Assembly: GCA_028687545.1 (NCBI GenBank)
Contig: JAQTZZ010000013.1
Span: forward strand, 1-64,000
Length of the DNA stretch: 64,000 bases
Direction: 5' to 3'
Origin: Candidatus Wallbacteria bacterium
GTDB taxonomy: Bacteria; Muiribacteriota; JAQTZZ01
Part shown: piece after piece, positions 17,345 through 27,400 of the stretch
Layout of the letters: each line of letters begins with the position of its first letter
How positions within the stretch are numbered: the first letter of the stretch is position 1
The notes under the pieces: generated by a model
What the model saw: only the letters and a program-made list of their open reading frames with translations
Databases searched by the model: none
What the model was told of the DNA's origin: nothing
Translations under genes and position numbers: made by a program

Positions 17345-19928
17345 TTTTAAGCGGCAGTTTCCCGCCTGCATTGAAGAAACGGAAATAGGCCAGCAGCCGT
17401 TTTCCCGGTAGTTTGAGTTCCTCATCGGGTTTCGGTTCCACTGACTCGATTTTTACTTGATCAGTTACAGTCACCAGCACTGCGTGATGCCTAGACGCGC
17501 AATACGGATAATCCAGGGCTGAAAAGATGGCTTTACTGCCGTTCCTGACGATCAGATCTGAGCCCTCGAATTCAGCAGCCATGAAAACAGCCTCACCGTT
17601 ATTCACGGGTTCGGCCGGGATTACTTGGGCTACAAATCTGCCGAACTTGGAAGAAGTTTTCTTGTATTTTACTTCGAGAATCCTGCCCCTTGAGTCAGTG
17701 AAAGGAGTGAGCGGAACATTATGCAGCATCAGGGGAATCGATTTGACCTGTTCAGAGGCATAAATATAATCAGCATAGATTTCCAGCAGACCGCATTTTT
17801 CCCCTTCGATCTGGTAGCTGGAAATCCGGCTGTAGCTGAAGTGCTTTGAGAATGCCTGCGGATTCATTCTCTGAAAGCAGGCGCGTTTGGCGAATTTCAC
17901 CGAGATACTCAGGAGTTCAGGTGAGATCCCTTCAGCCGAAAAACCGTCCATCGGCCAGTTGTCGATCCGTTCCCGGATTTCTTCCATGGTGAGAAAATCG
18001 AACTCTGACCCGGTGTTTTTGGCGATCTGGAGATACTTGAGGGCTTTTTCCTCGTCCCCTGTCAGGCGGTTGATCCGATAGAGGAGATAGTAATTAAATG
18101 CTTTGCCGGAATCGTTGCGGTCGAGGCCGATGGCTCTGCGCAGCTCATTGCAGGCTGCTTCGTTCCTGCCGAGGGATGCATAGGCCCTGCCCCGGTATGC
18201 CGCAGCCCAGTCCAGCGACGGATCGGTTGTCGCGATGGTGTCGAGTCTGGCTAGGGCGTCCTCAAACCTTCCGACATACAGCAGCTGCTGTATGATAAGC
18301 AGATTCAGGTTTGGGAGATCCGGGTATTTCCTGACCCGTTCCTCGAGCAGGGAGATGGCCGATTCGGTCTCGCCCAGGACCATCAGGTTTTCAGCCATTC
18401 CGAGATAGGCAGCGTTGTTTTCAGGATTCAATTCAATGAATCTGGACAGGCTGGACATGGATTTGTCGAAATCAGTGACAGCTTCCAGTACCATGAAATT
18501 CATCCAGTGCATCAGAATATCGTTTGCATAAAGTTGCAGGTAACTGCTGCAGAGCTTGGCTGCAGCGGAATAATCATGCTTCAGGGCTTTCTCCAGAATA
18601 TCGAGTTTCAGCCTTTCCTGTTCTGGCAGCGAATCGTAAGCTTTTTTTGCTTCAGCCAGGAGAGGTATGGTTCTCTTCGATTCTCCGATTGTATTATACG
18701 AGAAATACAGAAGCAGGAGAGAATCCACGAGCAGCGGATTCATTTCCAGGGACTGGACAAGCTTGTCGATGGCCTGCTCGTACCAGAAATTCACGAAATA
18801 ATCGGTCTTCGCTTCCTCGAACAGTGCCCTGGCCGCGGAATCAGAGCGCACGGCTGATTTTGCCGGCTTTCTGGCTGTGGAAACTTCTTTCCTTTCAATC
18901 TGGGGTATTTCCGAGATTATTTTAGGGGAGTTCCCGGTCATGTTCAGAAAGAAATCACGGATACCCTGGAAAATCGGACTGATCCGGTCTGCGGAGCGGA
19001 TCTCATCCGCCAGTTCTGAGGTGGATTGATACCTCTCTTCCTGTTCGCTTTCCAGGCATTTCATGATGATGTGATTGACCTGAGAGGGGATTTTCGGGTT
19101 AAGGGTGCGTGGTTCGGGAAAATCAGCCCTGGTGATGCGTCCGATGGTAGCTGCCAGTTCCTCTTCCTCCACGGGTCTGCGCAGGGTGCACAGCTCATAA
19201 TAAACTACACCCAGGCTGAAAACATCGGTCTGGGGTGTAATCTTTCCTTTCTTTCCCATGAATTGCTCTGGAGCCATGTAATTCATTGTGCCCAGGATCT
19301 GGTCTGAGCGAGTCAGATCGTGCCCGTCCCCGGTTTTAGCCAGGCCAAAGTCCACCAGTTTGACTGCTCCGTTCCGGCAGATGAGAATATTGGAGGGCTT
19401 GATGTCGCGATGAGTGATTCCCAGTTTGTGTACTTCAGACAGGGTATCCGCGATTCCTGCGATCAGGGAACTGGCTTTACCGAGATACTCCGGATCTTCC
19501 AGAGGATCCGTCAGGGGATCGCGCAGAAAATATGGCTGGTCTGGTGTTGACTCTTTCAGATAGCCCATTTCCAGAAGTTCTTCTGGTTTGTATTTCCCTT
19601 CAGAAAACAACTGGGCTTTTTTCAGGAAACTGTCCAGCGAAGCTCCTTCCACGTATTCCATCACATAATAGGGATGATTCAGATGTTCACCGAAGGCGTA
19701 AATCTGGACCACTCCCGGATGCCTGCATTGAGCAAGCAGCTTGGCTTCCCTGAGAAACCGCTCCCTGCTCTTGTCGTCAGCGGATGTCCCCATCAGCTTG
19801 ATCGCTACCAGGCGGTCCAGCGCAGGATCATGGGCCTTGTAAACAGCACCCATCCCGCCTTCGCCGATCTTATCGGAGACTGCACAGCCGGAGAGGGTTG
19901 TGCCACTCTGAAGTTCAATTTCTTTCAT
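17325..19928 (-). CDS. Ser/Thr protein kinase with C-terminal TPR repeats
   Basis: 867 residues. Unlike the four paralogous kinases here, this has a canonical Hanks domain: GEGGMGAVYK glycine loop, VAIKLMG lysine, THRDIKPSN catalytic loop, VDFGLAK and APEQF. It occupies residues ~15-320. A Ser/Lys-rich linker and a series of TPR-like helices (~365-650) follow, then a beta-rich C-terminal region. No transmembrane helix is obvious, so it is probably cytoplasmic. It sits between the two MSHAVV-kinase pairs on the opposite strand, converging with the first and diverging from the second with ~100 bp between starts. Its substrates may include the neighbouring kinases; that is inference. Confidence 0.9.
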   Translation of the reverse strand: MKEIELQSGTTLSGCAVSDKIGEGGMGAVYKAHDPALDRLVAIKLMGTSADDKSRERFLREAKLLAQCRHPGVVQIYAFGEHLNHPYYVMEYVEGASLDSFLKKAQLFSEGKYKPEELLEMGYLKESTPDQPYFLRDPLTDPLEDPEYLGKASSLIAGIADTLSEVHKLGITHRDIKPSNILICRNGAVKLVDFGLAKTGDGHDLTRSDQILGTMNYMAPEQFMGKKGKITPQTDVFSLGVVYYELCTLRRPVEEEELAATIGRITRADFPEPRTLNPKIPSQVNHIIMKCLESEQEERYQSTSELADEIRSADRISPIFQGIRDFFLNMTGNSPKIISEIPQIERKEVSTARKPAKSAVRSDSAARALFEEAKTDYFVNFWYEQAIDKLVQSLEMNPLLVDSLLLLYFSYNTIGESKRTIPLLAEAKKAYDSLPEQERLKLDILEKALKHDYSAAAKLCSSYLQLYANDILMHWMNFMVLEAVTDFDKSMSSLSRFIELNPENNAAYLGMAENLMVLGETESAISLLEERVRKYPDLPNLNLLIIQQLLYVGRFEDALARLDTIATTDPSLDWAAAYRGRAYASLGRNEAACNELRRAIGLDRNDSGKAFNYYLLYRINRLTGDEEKALKYLQIAKNTGSEFDFLTMEEIRERIDNWPMDGFSAEGISPELLSISVKFAKRACFQRMNPQAFSKHFSYSRISSYQIEGEKCGLLEIYADYIYASEQVKSIPLMLHNVPLTPFTDSRGRILEVKYKKTSSKFGRFVAQVIPAEPVNNGEAVFMAAEFEGSDLIVRNGSKAIFSALDYPYCASRHHAVLVTVTDQVKIESVEPKPDEELKLPGKRLLAYFRFFNAGGKLPLKITFSGR

Positions 19929-20028
19929 ACTTTCAGATTAACAACGCAGGCCGTATTTGTCAAAATGACAGGGTGCTGCGAGTTTACAGGGTTCCGGAAA
20001 AAATGTAAGATGAATTCAAGGGGGAAAA

Positions 20029-21501
20029 ATGAGCCATGCCGTCGTGCTGACACCCACCCAGGTGCTTGGCAACTTACTTTTCACGCCGACTACTGCGGGT
20101 GCTCTGGCTTTCATAGCTGCCGGCGCCGGCGCAGCCCTGGTCAAAGGTTACATTGAGAAGGAAATGCTGGGAAAGCAGCTGGAAAACCTCCAGATCGAGC
20201 AGCGTTCCCAGATCAGGGAACTGGAAGAGACAGATGGCAGGATGATTTCCGTAGAGCTTGAAAAGCTGGCTCTCAGGAACAAGGAACTGCTGACCGAGTG
20301 CTGCGCAAACAATATTTTTCAATTAAAGGAAAAAGGGTGTCTTCTTAAGATGATCATCCACGAACATCAGGAAGTGAGGCAGAAAATCGAGTTTCTGAAG
20401 ATTGACGCCCAGGAATGCAGGAGGCATCTCGAGGTCGTGGAATCCGCCATCTGTGAATGCTTCGATAAAATCAAGTCTTTCCCGTCCAGCGATGGTCTTG
20501 CCAGGGAACTGGAAAGGCTGGAACAGCTCCGTCAGGAAGCCGGGAAATCCTCCCTGCGACAGAAATGCGCATCCCTGGATGAGATCAGGGAGACGCTTGA
20601 AATGATCATCCGGATTTACGAGACCACGAGAGAAACTGAGAAGATCAATCTCAGCGAAAAATTAATGAATCTGGAAAGCCCTAAAGCTTCCAGAATCAGA
20701 ATCCACAGAACAGAAATCTCGAGATTTTTCGATAAAATCGGACAGCTGGACCGTGCAACCCAGAGTTCCCTGCAAAGTCTTGTAAAAGAGTCCGGGGCTG
20801 AGGAATCCCTTGACCGCCTGCAGCTGGTTGAAAATGAAATCAAGCTGAAATACAGCCGGCTCAAAGGGGAGCTGTCCTGGGACAAAGTGCACAGGGAAGA
20901 ACTCGGCCGGCTGCTGGCTCTACTTTCACAAAACCCGAGGGCCGGAAAAATTACGATGGCGATAGAAAAAGTCCTTTCAACTCCCCTGATTTCCAAGGAA
21001 AACGCAGACCGGATCTCGAAATCGGCAAGTGATTTTCTGATGAAGGAAACCGGAAGCGACATCCGGGCGGATGAAGCGATCGGCAAGGTCGGGCAGGCCC
21101 TGGCAGCTCTAGGATATGACGTCATGACCGGCAGTGATGGAGAGGTAGCGGGAAAACTGAAGCGTGGAGAAGTAGTCTATCTCGACACAAAGTGGAGAGA
21201 GTATAAAGTAATGCTCAAGTTCAGCGGAAACGGGGAAATTGTGACCAGAATGGTCCGGGTTGTAACTGCTGCACAGGCGAAACAGGAAATTTCCATGCAT
21301 CAGAAGCTCAAAGACCGTGAAATAGCATCTGAATGGTGCAGTGAGTACGATCAGTTCCTGGCTCAGCTTGCCAGCCTCGGACTCCCGATGGACGTAAAAA
21401 TCCGCAAGGAACCTGACGAAGACCTGCAATATATTGTGGATGAAAAACCGGCAGGAAAGGAGAAAGGCGGACGGACGGAACGGAAGTCGCTGAAAGCCTG
21501 A
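20029..21501 (+). CDS. 'MSHAVV' coiled-coil protein, copy 2 (partner of the kinase at 21510)
   Basis: 490 residues, starting at an ATG after AAGGGGG. Same plan as copy 1: MSHAVV start, small-residue hydrophobic segment (GALAFIAAGAGAALVKGYIEK, residues ~25-45), long charged helical region, then the C-terminal domain (ALGYDV...VYLDTKWREYKVMLKF...RMVRVV...QYIVDEK). Cys residues near 85-90 are conserved with copy 1. The kinase gene starts 8 bp later. Conservation of both ends and of gene order suggests that this protein receives or localises the kinase signal, perhaps at the membrane. The function is otherwise unknown. Confidence 0.75.
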   Translation: MSHAVVLTPTQVLGNLLFTPTTAGALAFIAAGAGAALVKGYIEKEMLGKQLENLQIEQRSQIRELEETDGRMISVELEKLALRNKELLTECCANNIFQLKEKGCLLKMIIHEHQEVRQKIEFLKIDAQECRRHLEVVESAICECFDKIKSFPSSDGLARELERLEQLRQEAGKSSLRQKCASLDEIRETLEMIIRIYETTRETEKINLSEKLMNLESPKASRIRIHRTEISRFFDKIGQLDRATQSSLQSLVKESGAEESLDRLQLVENEIKLKYSRLKGELSWDKVHREELGRLLALLSQNPRAGKITMAIEKVLSTPLISKENADRISKSASDFLMKETGSDIRADEAIGKVGQALAALGYDVMTGSDGEVAGKLKRGEVVYLDTKWREYKVMLKFSGNGEIVTRMVRVVTAAQAKQEISMHQKLKDREIASEWCSEYDQFLAQLASLGLPMDVKIRKEPDEDLQYIVDEKPAGKEKGGRTERKSLKA

Positions 21502-21509
21502 AAACTTGA

Positions 21510-23921
21510 ATGTCCAGTCAACCGGAAAATTCATCTGAAATCACCCGTTGCGAAGATAGAACCATCATCGAATCAGATAGAACTGCCGGCGGCGGCCCGG
21601 GCTCAGACACTCCCAGGAAAATCAACAGCTTCCGTGGATACCGCGTGCTGGAAATGTATCCGGCCGCTGGTGCGGAAGCCGATATCTACAGAGTCGGGAA
21701 AGACGGCCTGGATTTCATTCTGAAATTGTATCGCTTCGGCAATACCCCGAATCTGGAAGCATTGAGCAAAGCCCGGGAAATCGGCGAGAAATTTCCAGAC
21801 GACCTGATCCGGATTTATGAATCTGATTTCGATCCGGATTTGAAGAGATACTTTGAGGTGATGGAATATGTCCGTTTCGGTTCCCTGAAAGACCTGATTG
21901 CCGAACGTTTTTTTTCAGGAGACAGGTTTAACCTGCTGCTCAGGGAAATGCTCAATGGTTTGAAAATCCTTCATTCCAACAATCTGCTGCATCTTGACCT
22001 CAAACCATCCAATGTGCTGGTGCGCAGCCTGGAACCGCTGAAACTGGTCTTCACTGATTTCGGAGTTTCTTCAGTAATCGATGACGAAATTTCCCGCAAA
22101 ATGACCATGAATCTGAAAGGCACTCCTCTCTATTGGTCACCAGAAGCCTTTACCCAGGTGGTGGGACGCGAATCTGATTTCTGGTCCCTTGGCATTGTCC
22201 TGCTCGAGATTCTGACACTTAAGCATCCGTTTCAGGGCCTGGACATGAGAAACATCATGTACACCCTGTCCACCAAAGGAGTTGAGGTGCCGGTAATTCT
22301 TGAACCGTCGCATCAATTACTGTTGAAAGGCCTGCTGACCAGAAACCCCAAAAAAAGATGGGGAATCGCTGAACTTGAACGATGGCTTTCAGGTGAACTG
22401 GAAATTGATATTTTTTTCGACTACAGGTCTGAATCAAAGGAATATCAGATCCCTTTTTCATTTCAGGGGCTGGAGTTTCATTCCCTGACCGAACTGGTGC
22501 ACGCCTTCATCCGTGACGAGGAATGCTGGAATTCTGCCAAGCAGCTCATAGCCAAGGGATTCCTGGAAGACTGGCTAAAAAAGAACGGTGATTACGAGAA
22601 CTGCGTGATCTGCGAGAAATTACGAAAGCTCGCCAAAAACGACCCGGACTTTACCCTGGTCAAGATCATGCTGGCATATCTGAAAGGTACTGGTTTCGTG
22701 TTTTACGGCAGGCTGATCACTTTTGAGAATGTGTTCCTGTTCGCAACCCGGGTGATCGCCGGGCGAGCCGGACAGGGAGAGACTGCCATTGTAAGGGCTG
22801 TCGTGACAGGAGCCCTGCATACTTATTACCTGGATTACCTGACCGCAGTCCAGAAAGATCCTGAACAGGATGATTTCAGCCAGCTGCTTTCAGTGATGAA
22901 ATTCAATCTTCCGAAGATTTCTCTTGAAGACAGCCTGACCAGCCTGTTCCGGATTTTTGATTTCTGGTGGAAACCAGGAGAGTTTTTTTTTCCTGAAAAA
23001 CACACGATCAAGGAAAAGCTGTCTTTTTTAAAAAACCATGCCGACAGCCTGCTCAAGAAAAAGGAACTGCAGCAGATACAGGAGCGGTATTTCATCCCGC
23101 TGGAACTGGCGGAAAATCTCGGCAGTCAGGATCTCCAGGAAGTGATCGATGCCCTGGAAATACTGAAAAAAATGCGTGAAGACAAGGCCCTGATTGAAAA
23201 GGACAGGATCAGCGATGAAGTATTTTCCGTGAAAGACTATCTCCAGATCGGGAAATTCTGGAAATTCAAGGTGGAAGTCCAGCTCTACCTGAAAATCGCG
23301 AGCCTCCTGCAGGCAGTGGAAAGGCCCAGATTCAAGGGGCATGAATTCCACCAGCTGCGGGAGTATCTGATGGTCCTGAGAGGCCCTGATGTGGAATGGA
23401 CAAAATATGACCTGGAAGCCTTGAAAAATCTGCTGCAAGCCATCAAACCGCACCGTTATTTCAACAGTTCTGTTTTTCTGACCCTGTCCTCCGGGATTGC
23501 GCTCGCCCTGATTTTTGTGATTCTGGACTCTATCTGCCTTTACCTGCTGGGAGATATGCTGATGGGTAATTCCCTGCTGGGTTCTATGGTTCTGCTTGCG
23601 CTTGGCTGCGGATTGTTCCTTGGCACCTATTCGACCATTGACGCATTTACCGGGGACAGGATCGCATCATTCGGCCGGGGTTTCTTCTCCGGTGTGATCG
23701 GAACTCTGGTATTGGAGTTTATGCTGAGATCGATACTCAGAACCATGGGGCCACTCTCGCTTCTCTGCAGCGGATTTCCGGCAGGTGCCGGACTGTATCT
23801 CCTCTGGTGCGACTATTACAGGGAACGCAGGATCAGCCGTGTCTACGAGAGTTTTTTATACAGAATCACCGCAGTAGTGAATCAGGATCTGAAATATGGG
23901 GCACAGTCCCAGGGGAAATAA
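21510..23921 (+). CDS. Membrane-anchored Ser/Thr protein kinase, family copy 2
   Basis: 803 residues, the same length as copy 1. The N-terminus has CEDRTIIESDRT acceptor-like motifs. The kinase domain contains FILKLYRFG, HLDLKPSN at ~160, TDFGVSS and SPEAF. The middle region keeps the family landmarks (FDFWWKPGE, YLKGTGFVFYGRL), and the C-terminus has about four membrane helices followed by RISRVYESFLYRI. All catalytic residues appear intact, although the glycine loop reads PAAGAEADIYR. It directly follows MSHAVV copy 2 and converges with the secreted-protein gene at 23942 after 20 bp. Confidence 0.9.
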   Translation: MSSQPENSSEITRCEDRTIIESDRTAGGGPGSDTPRKINSFRGYRVLEMYPAAGAEADIYRVGKDGLDFILKLYRFGNTPNLEALSKAREIGEKFPDDLIRIYESDFDPDLKRYFEVMEYVRFGSLKDLIAERFFSGDRFNLLLREMLNGLKILHSNNLLHLDLKPSNVLVRSLEPLKLVFTDFGVSSVIDDEISRKMTMNLKGTPLYWSPEAFTQVVGRESDFWSLGIVLLEILTLKHPFQGLDMRNIMYTLSTKGVEVPVILEPSHQLLLKGLLTRNPKKRWGIAELERWLSGELEIDIFFDYRSESKEYQIPFSFQGLEFHSLTELVHAFIRDEECWNSAKQLIAKGFLEDWLKKNGDYENCVICEKLRKLAKNDPDFTLVKIMLAYLKGTGFVFYGRLITFENVFLFATRVIAGRAGQGETAIVRAVVTGALHTYYLDYLTAVQKDPEQDDFSQLLSVMKFNLPKISLEDSLTSLFRIFDFWWKPGEFFFPEKHTIKEKLSFLKNHADSLLKKKELQQIQERYFIPLELAENLGSQDLQEVIDALEILKKMREDKALIEKDRISDEVFSVKDYLQIGKFWKFKVEVQLYLKIASLLQAVERPRFKGHEFHQLREYLMVLRGPDVEWTKYDLEALKNLLQAIKPHRYFNSSVFLTLSSGIALALIFVILDSICLYLLGDMLMGNSLLGSMVLLALGCGLFLGTYSTIDAFTGDRIASFGRGFFSGVIGTLVLEFMLRSILRTMGPLSLLCSGFPAGAGLYLLWCDYYRERRISRVYESFLYRITAVVNQDLKYGAQSQGK

Positions 23922-23941
23922 GAAGGCCATGCAAATCCGGT

Positions 23942-24796
23942 TTATTTTATGCTCAGGCTGTCCAGGCTCTGCCCGTTGAGGACGCTGCTGATGGCCTCCC
24001 GCACTTCATCCCGCACAGGTTGAATTTCTTCATTCAGGTTCGCTCCCAGGTATTTCAGGATGCAGGAGTCGATTTTCAGTTCAGGCAGGTTGTGGGCTGT
24101 GGCGAGCTGTGAGAAGTGTTCTCCGACTATTTCCTTCAGCGAAGCATAGTCCTCATACAGATTTTCCAGAGTGCGGTCAAAGTTGCCGGCTCTGATCAGT
24201 GATTTTTCCGCCTGTGCGATGCAGGAAAGCTCAGCCATTGTATAGACGAGCCTGGCTGTGTCGTCGTTGTCTTTGCCTGTGCTGAGTTTCTTCTTGAGTT
24301 TTTCTGCTTCCTGAGCTGTAAGCAGTTTCCGCTTCACCGCGCTGTCAATGCCGCTCAGAATGCGTTTTTTGATTCTGTCTTTTTTCTGCTGGGAAACAGT
24401 AGTGGGCAGATTCAGGTAACGCTGGATCCTTCTGACATAGAAGTTGTACGCGAATTTTCCGCGGTCCTGAGTGCATTTGGCGAGAGTATCAATCGATGGA
24501 TCAATCTGAGGATCAGGTTCTGTCAGTTCGAAGCCCAGCCCTTTGGCTTTGATCTGGGCTGTCAGTTTGGCTGCCTCGTCCTTGGTAAGGATTCCGGCTT
24601 TCACTCCTTCATTGATCGCTGTGATCAGGGCATTTTTCAGCTCTGCCTTGACCTGGGCCGGAGTACCAGCAGGCAGGTTGTTGTAATTGTCGACCATGGT
24701 CTGGTAGACCTGGACTGCCGTCGTATCTCTGGTGTCTGCATAAAGGATGCCTGTCAGAAGGATGAATATTGTGAGAATCAAAATTGAATTTTTCAT
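23942..24796 (-). CDS. Secreted helical protein of unknown function
   Basis: 284 residues with a signal peptide (MKNSILILTIFILLTGILYA) and a GAGGGGGG ribosome site. The mature protein contains two related segments, AINEGVKAGILTKDEAAKLTAQIK and GIDSAVKRKLLTAQEAEKLKKK, each a helix-loop-helix with an '(I/L)LT.(D/Q)EA.KL' core, so it has an internal duplication. No named family is recognised. It has its own near-consensus promoter (24833-24860) and lies between kinase copies 2 and 3, so a periplasmic sensory role is possible but unproven. Confidence 0.65.
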   Translation of the reverse strand: MKNSILILTIFILLTGILYADTRDTTAVQVYQTMVDNYNNLPAGTPAQVKAELKNALITAINEGVKAGILTKDEAAKLTAQIKAKGLGFELTEPDPQIDPSIDTLAKCTQDRGKFAYNFYVRRIQRYLNLPTTVSQQKKDRIKKRILSGIDSAVKRKLLTAQEAEKLKKKLSTGKDNDDTARLVYTMAELSCIAQAEKSLIRAGNFDRTLENLYEDYASLKEIVGEHFSQLATAHNLPELKIDSCILKYLGANLNEEIQPVRDEVREAISSVLNGQSLDSLSIK

Positions 24797-24832
24797 ACGG
24801 ACCCCCCTCGATACTGTATACCTTATATTTTA

Positions 24833-24860
24833 ATTATATTTGGAAAATGACCTTTGTCAA
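24833..24860 (-). promoter_or_regulatory. Consensus sigma-70 promoter for the secreted protein at 23942-24796
   Basis: On the minus strand TTGACA (24855-24860) is separated by 16 bp from TATAAT (24833-24838). Both hexamers are perfect, and the -10 box lies 36 bp upstream of the ATG. This is one of the strongest-looking promoters in the window. Confidence 0.7.
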
Positions 24861-24953
24861 TTTCAGAATAATTTTTCACCTGAAAATGGGTCGTCCGATT
24901 TTAAAGACAAAATTTACAAAACCGTTAAAGACGGGTAAAATGCTGCCAGTCAA

Positions 24954-27344
24954 ATGAACAACCTTCACAATCAATCGGGAAAAAATGGTATCAACGATCA
25001 GACAGTCTACGAATCAGACGCTACAATTTCCGAATCCCTGGATGCTTTGCACCCTGAGAGTTTAAGCCAGTTCCGCTCTTACCGGGTTCTGGAGCTTTTT
25101 CCTGCAGCCGGAGCAGAAGCAGACATCTACAAGATCTCAAAAGATGGCCGGATCTACATTCTCAAACTATACAGATATGGCAGCAACCCTAATCTCGAAG
25201 CCCTGAAAAAAGTAAAAGAAATAGGGGAAAAATTCCCCGGAGATGTGGTCAGGATTTATGAATCCGATTTTACCGAGGATTTGAAGAGATATTTCGAGGT
25301 AATGGAGTATGTAGAATATGGTTCCCTAAGGGACCTTCTGGCTGATAAAAATTACATGTCAGGGAACAGATTGAAAGATATACTCGCTGAGATCTTGAAA
25401 GGGTTGAAAACCCTGCATGCCAACAATCTGATCCACCTGGATCTCAAACCTTCCAATGTGCTGGTGAGAAGCCGCGACCCGCTGGACCTGGTGTTCACTG
25501 ATTTCGGGGTTTCTTCAGTGATTGACGATGAAGTTTCCAGGAAAATGACTCTTGGCCTGACTGGAACTCCAGCCTACTGGTCTCCTGAAGCCTTCACCCA
25601 GATTATTGGAAGGGAGTCTGATTTCTGGTCCCTGGGAATGATCATTCTGGAGCATTTAAGCGGCTGCCACCCTTTCCAGGGGCAGGACATGAGGAATATC
25701 ATGTACAGATTATCCACCAAAGGAGTGGAAATCCCTGCAGGGATCGATGGGTCCTGGCGCTTGCTGCTGAGCGGCCTGCTGACCAGAAATCCCAGGAAAA
25801 GGTGGGGATTCGAGCAGGTCCGGAAATGGCTGGCAGGAGAGCGGGAAATTCCGACTCATTTCGATTTCCTGCCTGAAACGAGGAAATATCAAAAGCCATT
25901 TTCCTTCCGCGGCGAGGATGTGTTTTCGCTGGAAGAACTGCTTCATTCAGTGATCCGCAACGAAGATCATTGGGAAGTAGGCCGTACTGCTCTGGGAAAA
26001 GGATTTATCGAAGAATGGCTCAGGATAAACCGGGATTATGATAATAACCTGATTGTGGAAAAATTACGCAAACTCGCAGGATCTGACATTGATTTCGCCC
26101 TGGTCAAGCTTGTACTTGCCTATCTGAAAGGCAATGGATTCGTATATTACGGCAAACTGATAACTTTTGAGAATGTTTTCCTTTTCACTTCCAGAGTGGC
26201 TGCCAGAAAGAATACCCAGGGAGAGGCCTGCATAGTCCGGGCAGTGATCAGTGGAGCATTGCTCGTTTATTACAGAGATTATCTCCTGTCCATTCAGAAA
26301 GACCCTGACAAGGATGAATTTCATCAGCTGCTCGAAGTGATGAAGTATAATCTGCCGAGAGTTTCATTTGACGAGAGCCTGATCAGTCTGTTCAGAATTT
26401 TTGACTTCTGGTGGAAACCCGGGGAATTTTATTTTCCTGAAAACTGCACTGTACGCGAGAAGGTTTTCTTCATAAAAAACCATGCGGACTGTCTGTTGAA
26501 AAAGAGGGAACTTCAAGAGATCAAAAAAAAATTTGCCGTTCCTGAGGAACTTGAGGAGAATCTTCTCAGCCGGGAGATTGAGACTGTGATCGATTCTCTG
26601 CTGATCATGAAAAAAATCAGAGAAAACAATGCCCTGATTGAGAAAGATAATATTCCTGAGGTTTTTTCCGTCAAGGAATATCTGGAAATCGGCAGGATCT
26701 GGAAGAACAAGGTCGATCTGTCTTTGTATCTGAAACTGCCTGATTTGATAAAAGCCCTGGAGTCCCCCAGATATCAGAATTATGAGATAGGAAAGCTCAG
26801 GGAATATCTTCAGATCCTGAAAAGCCTGGATACTGAATGGAAACCCTTTGACAAGGAAATAATCCGGGAAGTTTTGAAAGCAGGTGTGATCCCTTATTCC
26901 TGCCGGAATAAGGCGATCTTTTCAATCCTGTTCGGGATAGCCTTCTGGTTGATTTCTTCAATCGTTTTTATTTTTTTAGCTGCATTTGTCTCCCTTGTTT
27001 CCAATCAGATGCCTTTCTCAGAGAGCACTTTGAATCTTCCTGCCCTGGCTGTCGGCCTCTGGGCAGGAACATATTTTGCGATCGACTCATACAACGGGGA
27101 GCGCGTAATTCCTTTCTGCAAGGGATTCCTGATCGGTACTATCTGCACCTTGCTGATTGAGTACTCAGTCCAGTGGCTTGTCGGGAGCGGAGACAGCCTG
27201 GCCATTCTCGGGTGTGCCGAATTCAGCCTGGGCTTCATCTTCTACTTTTTCTGGCGGGAATACCATCTTGAAACCAGATACAAGCATGTGTATGAGCGTA
27301 ATCTTTATCGGATCCTGGAGATCGTCAACTTTACCATCCATTGA
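24954..27344 (+). CDS. Membrane-anchored Ser/Thr protein kinase, family copy 3
   Basis: 796 residues. The N-terminal motif is more divergent (NDQTVYESDATISES) but keeps Thr next to acidic residues. Kinase landmarks: YILKLYRYG, IHLDLKPSN at ~160, TDFGVSS, SPEAF. The family middle region (FDFWWKPGE, YLKGNGFVYYGKL) and about four C-terminal membrane helices are present. Unlike copies 1 and 2 it has no MSHAVV gene immediately upstream; the preceding gene is the divergent secreted protein. No clear ribosome site precedes the ATG. The secretin gene at 27401 follows after ~56 bp. Confidence 0.9.
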   Translation: MNNLHNQSGKNGINDQTVYESDATISESLDALHPESLSQFRSYRVLELFPAAGAEADIYKISKDGRIYILKLYRYGSNPNLEALKKVKEIGEKFPGDVVRIYESDFTEDLKRYFEVMEYVEYGSLRDLLADKNYMSGNRLKDILAEILKGLKTLHANNLIHLDLKPSNVLVRSRDPLDLVFTDFGVSSVIDDEVSRKMTLGLTGTPAYWSPEAFTQIIGRESDFWSLGMIILEHLSGCHPFQGQDMRNIMYRLSTKGVEIPAGIDGSWRLLLSGLLTRNPRKRWGFEQVRKWLAGEREIPTHFDFLPETRKYQKPFSFRGEDVFSLEELLHSVIRNEDHWEVGRTALGKGFIEEWLRINRDYDNNLIVEKLRKLAGSDIDFALVKLVLAYLKGNGFVYYGKLITFENVFLFTSRVAARKNTQGEACIVRAVISGALLVYYRDYLLSIQKDPDKDEFHQLLEVMKYNLPRVSFDESLISLFRIFDFWWKPGEFYFPENCTVREKVFFIKNHADCLLKKRELQEIKKKFAVPEELEENLLSREIETVIDSLLIMKKIRENNALIEKDNIPEVFSVKEYLEIGRIWKNKVDLSLYLKLPDLIKALESPRYQNYEIGKLREYLQILKSLDTEWKPFDKEIIREVLKAGVIPYSCRNKAIFSILFGIAFWLISSIVFIFLAAFVSLVSNQMPFSESTLNLPALAVGLWAGTYFAIDSYNGERVIPFCKGFLIGTICTLLIEYSVQWLVGSGDSLAILGCAEFSLGFIFYFFWREYHLETRYKHVYERNLYRILEIVNFTIH

Positions 27345-27400
27345 TACCATACAGGCGGTTATTTATTGCATAACGCCTTTCCTTGTGATTGAATATTGGC

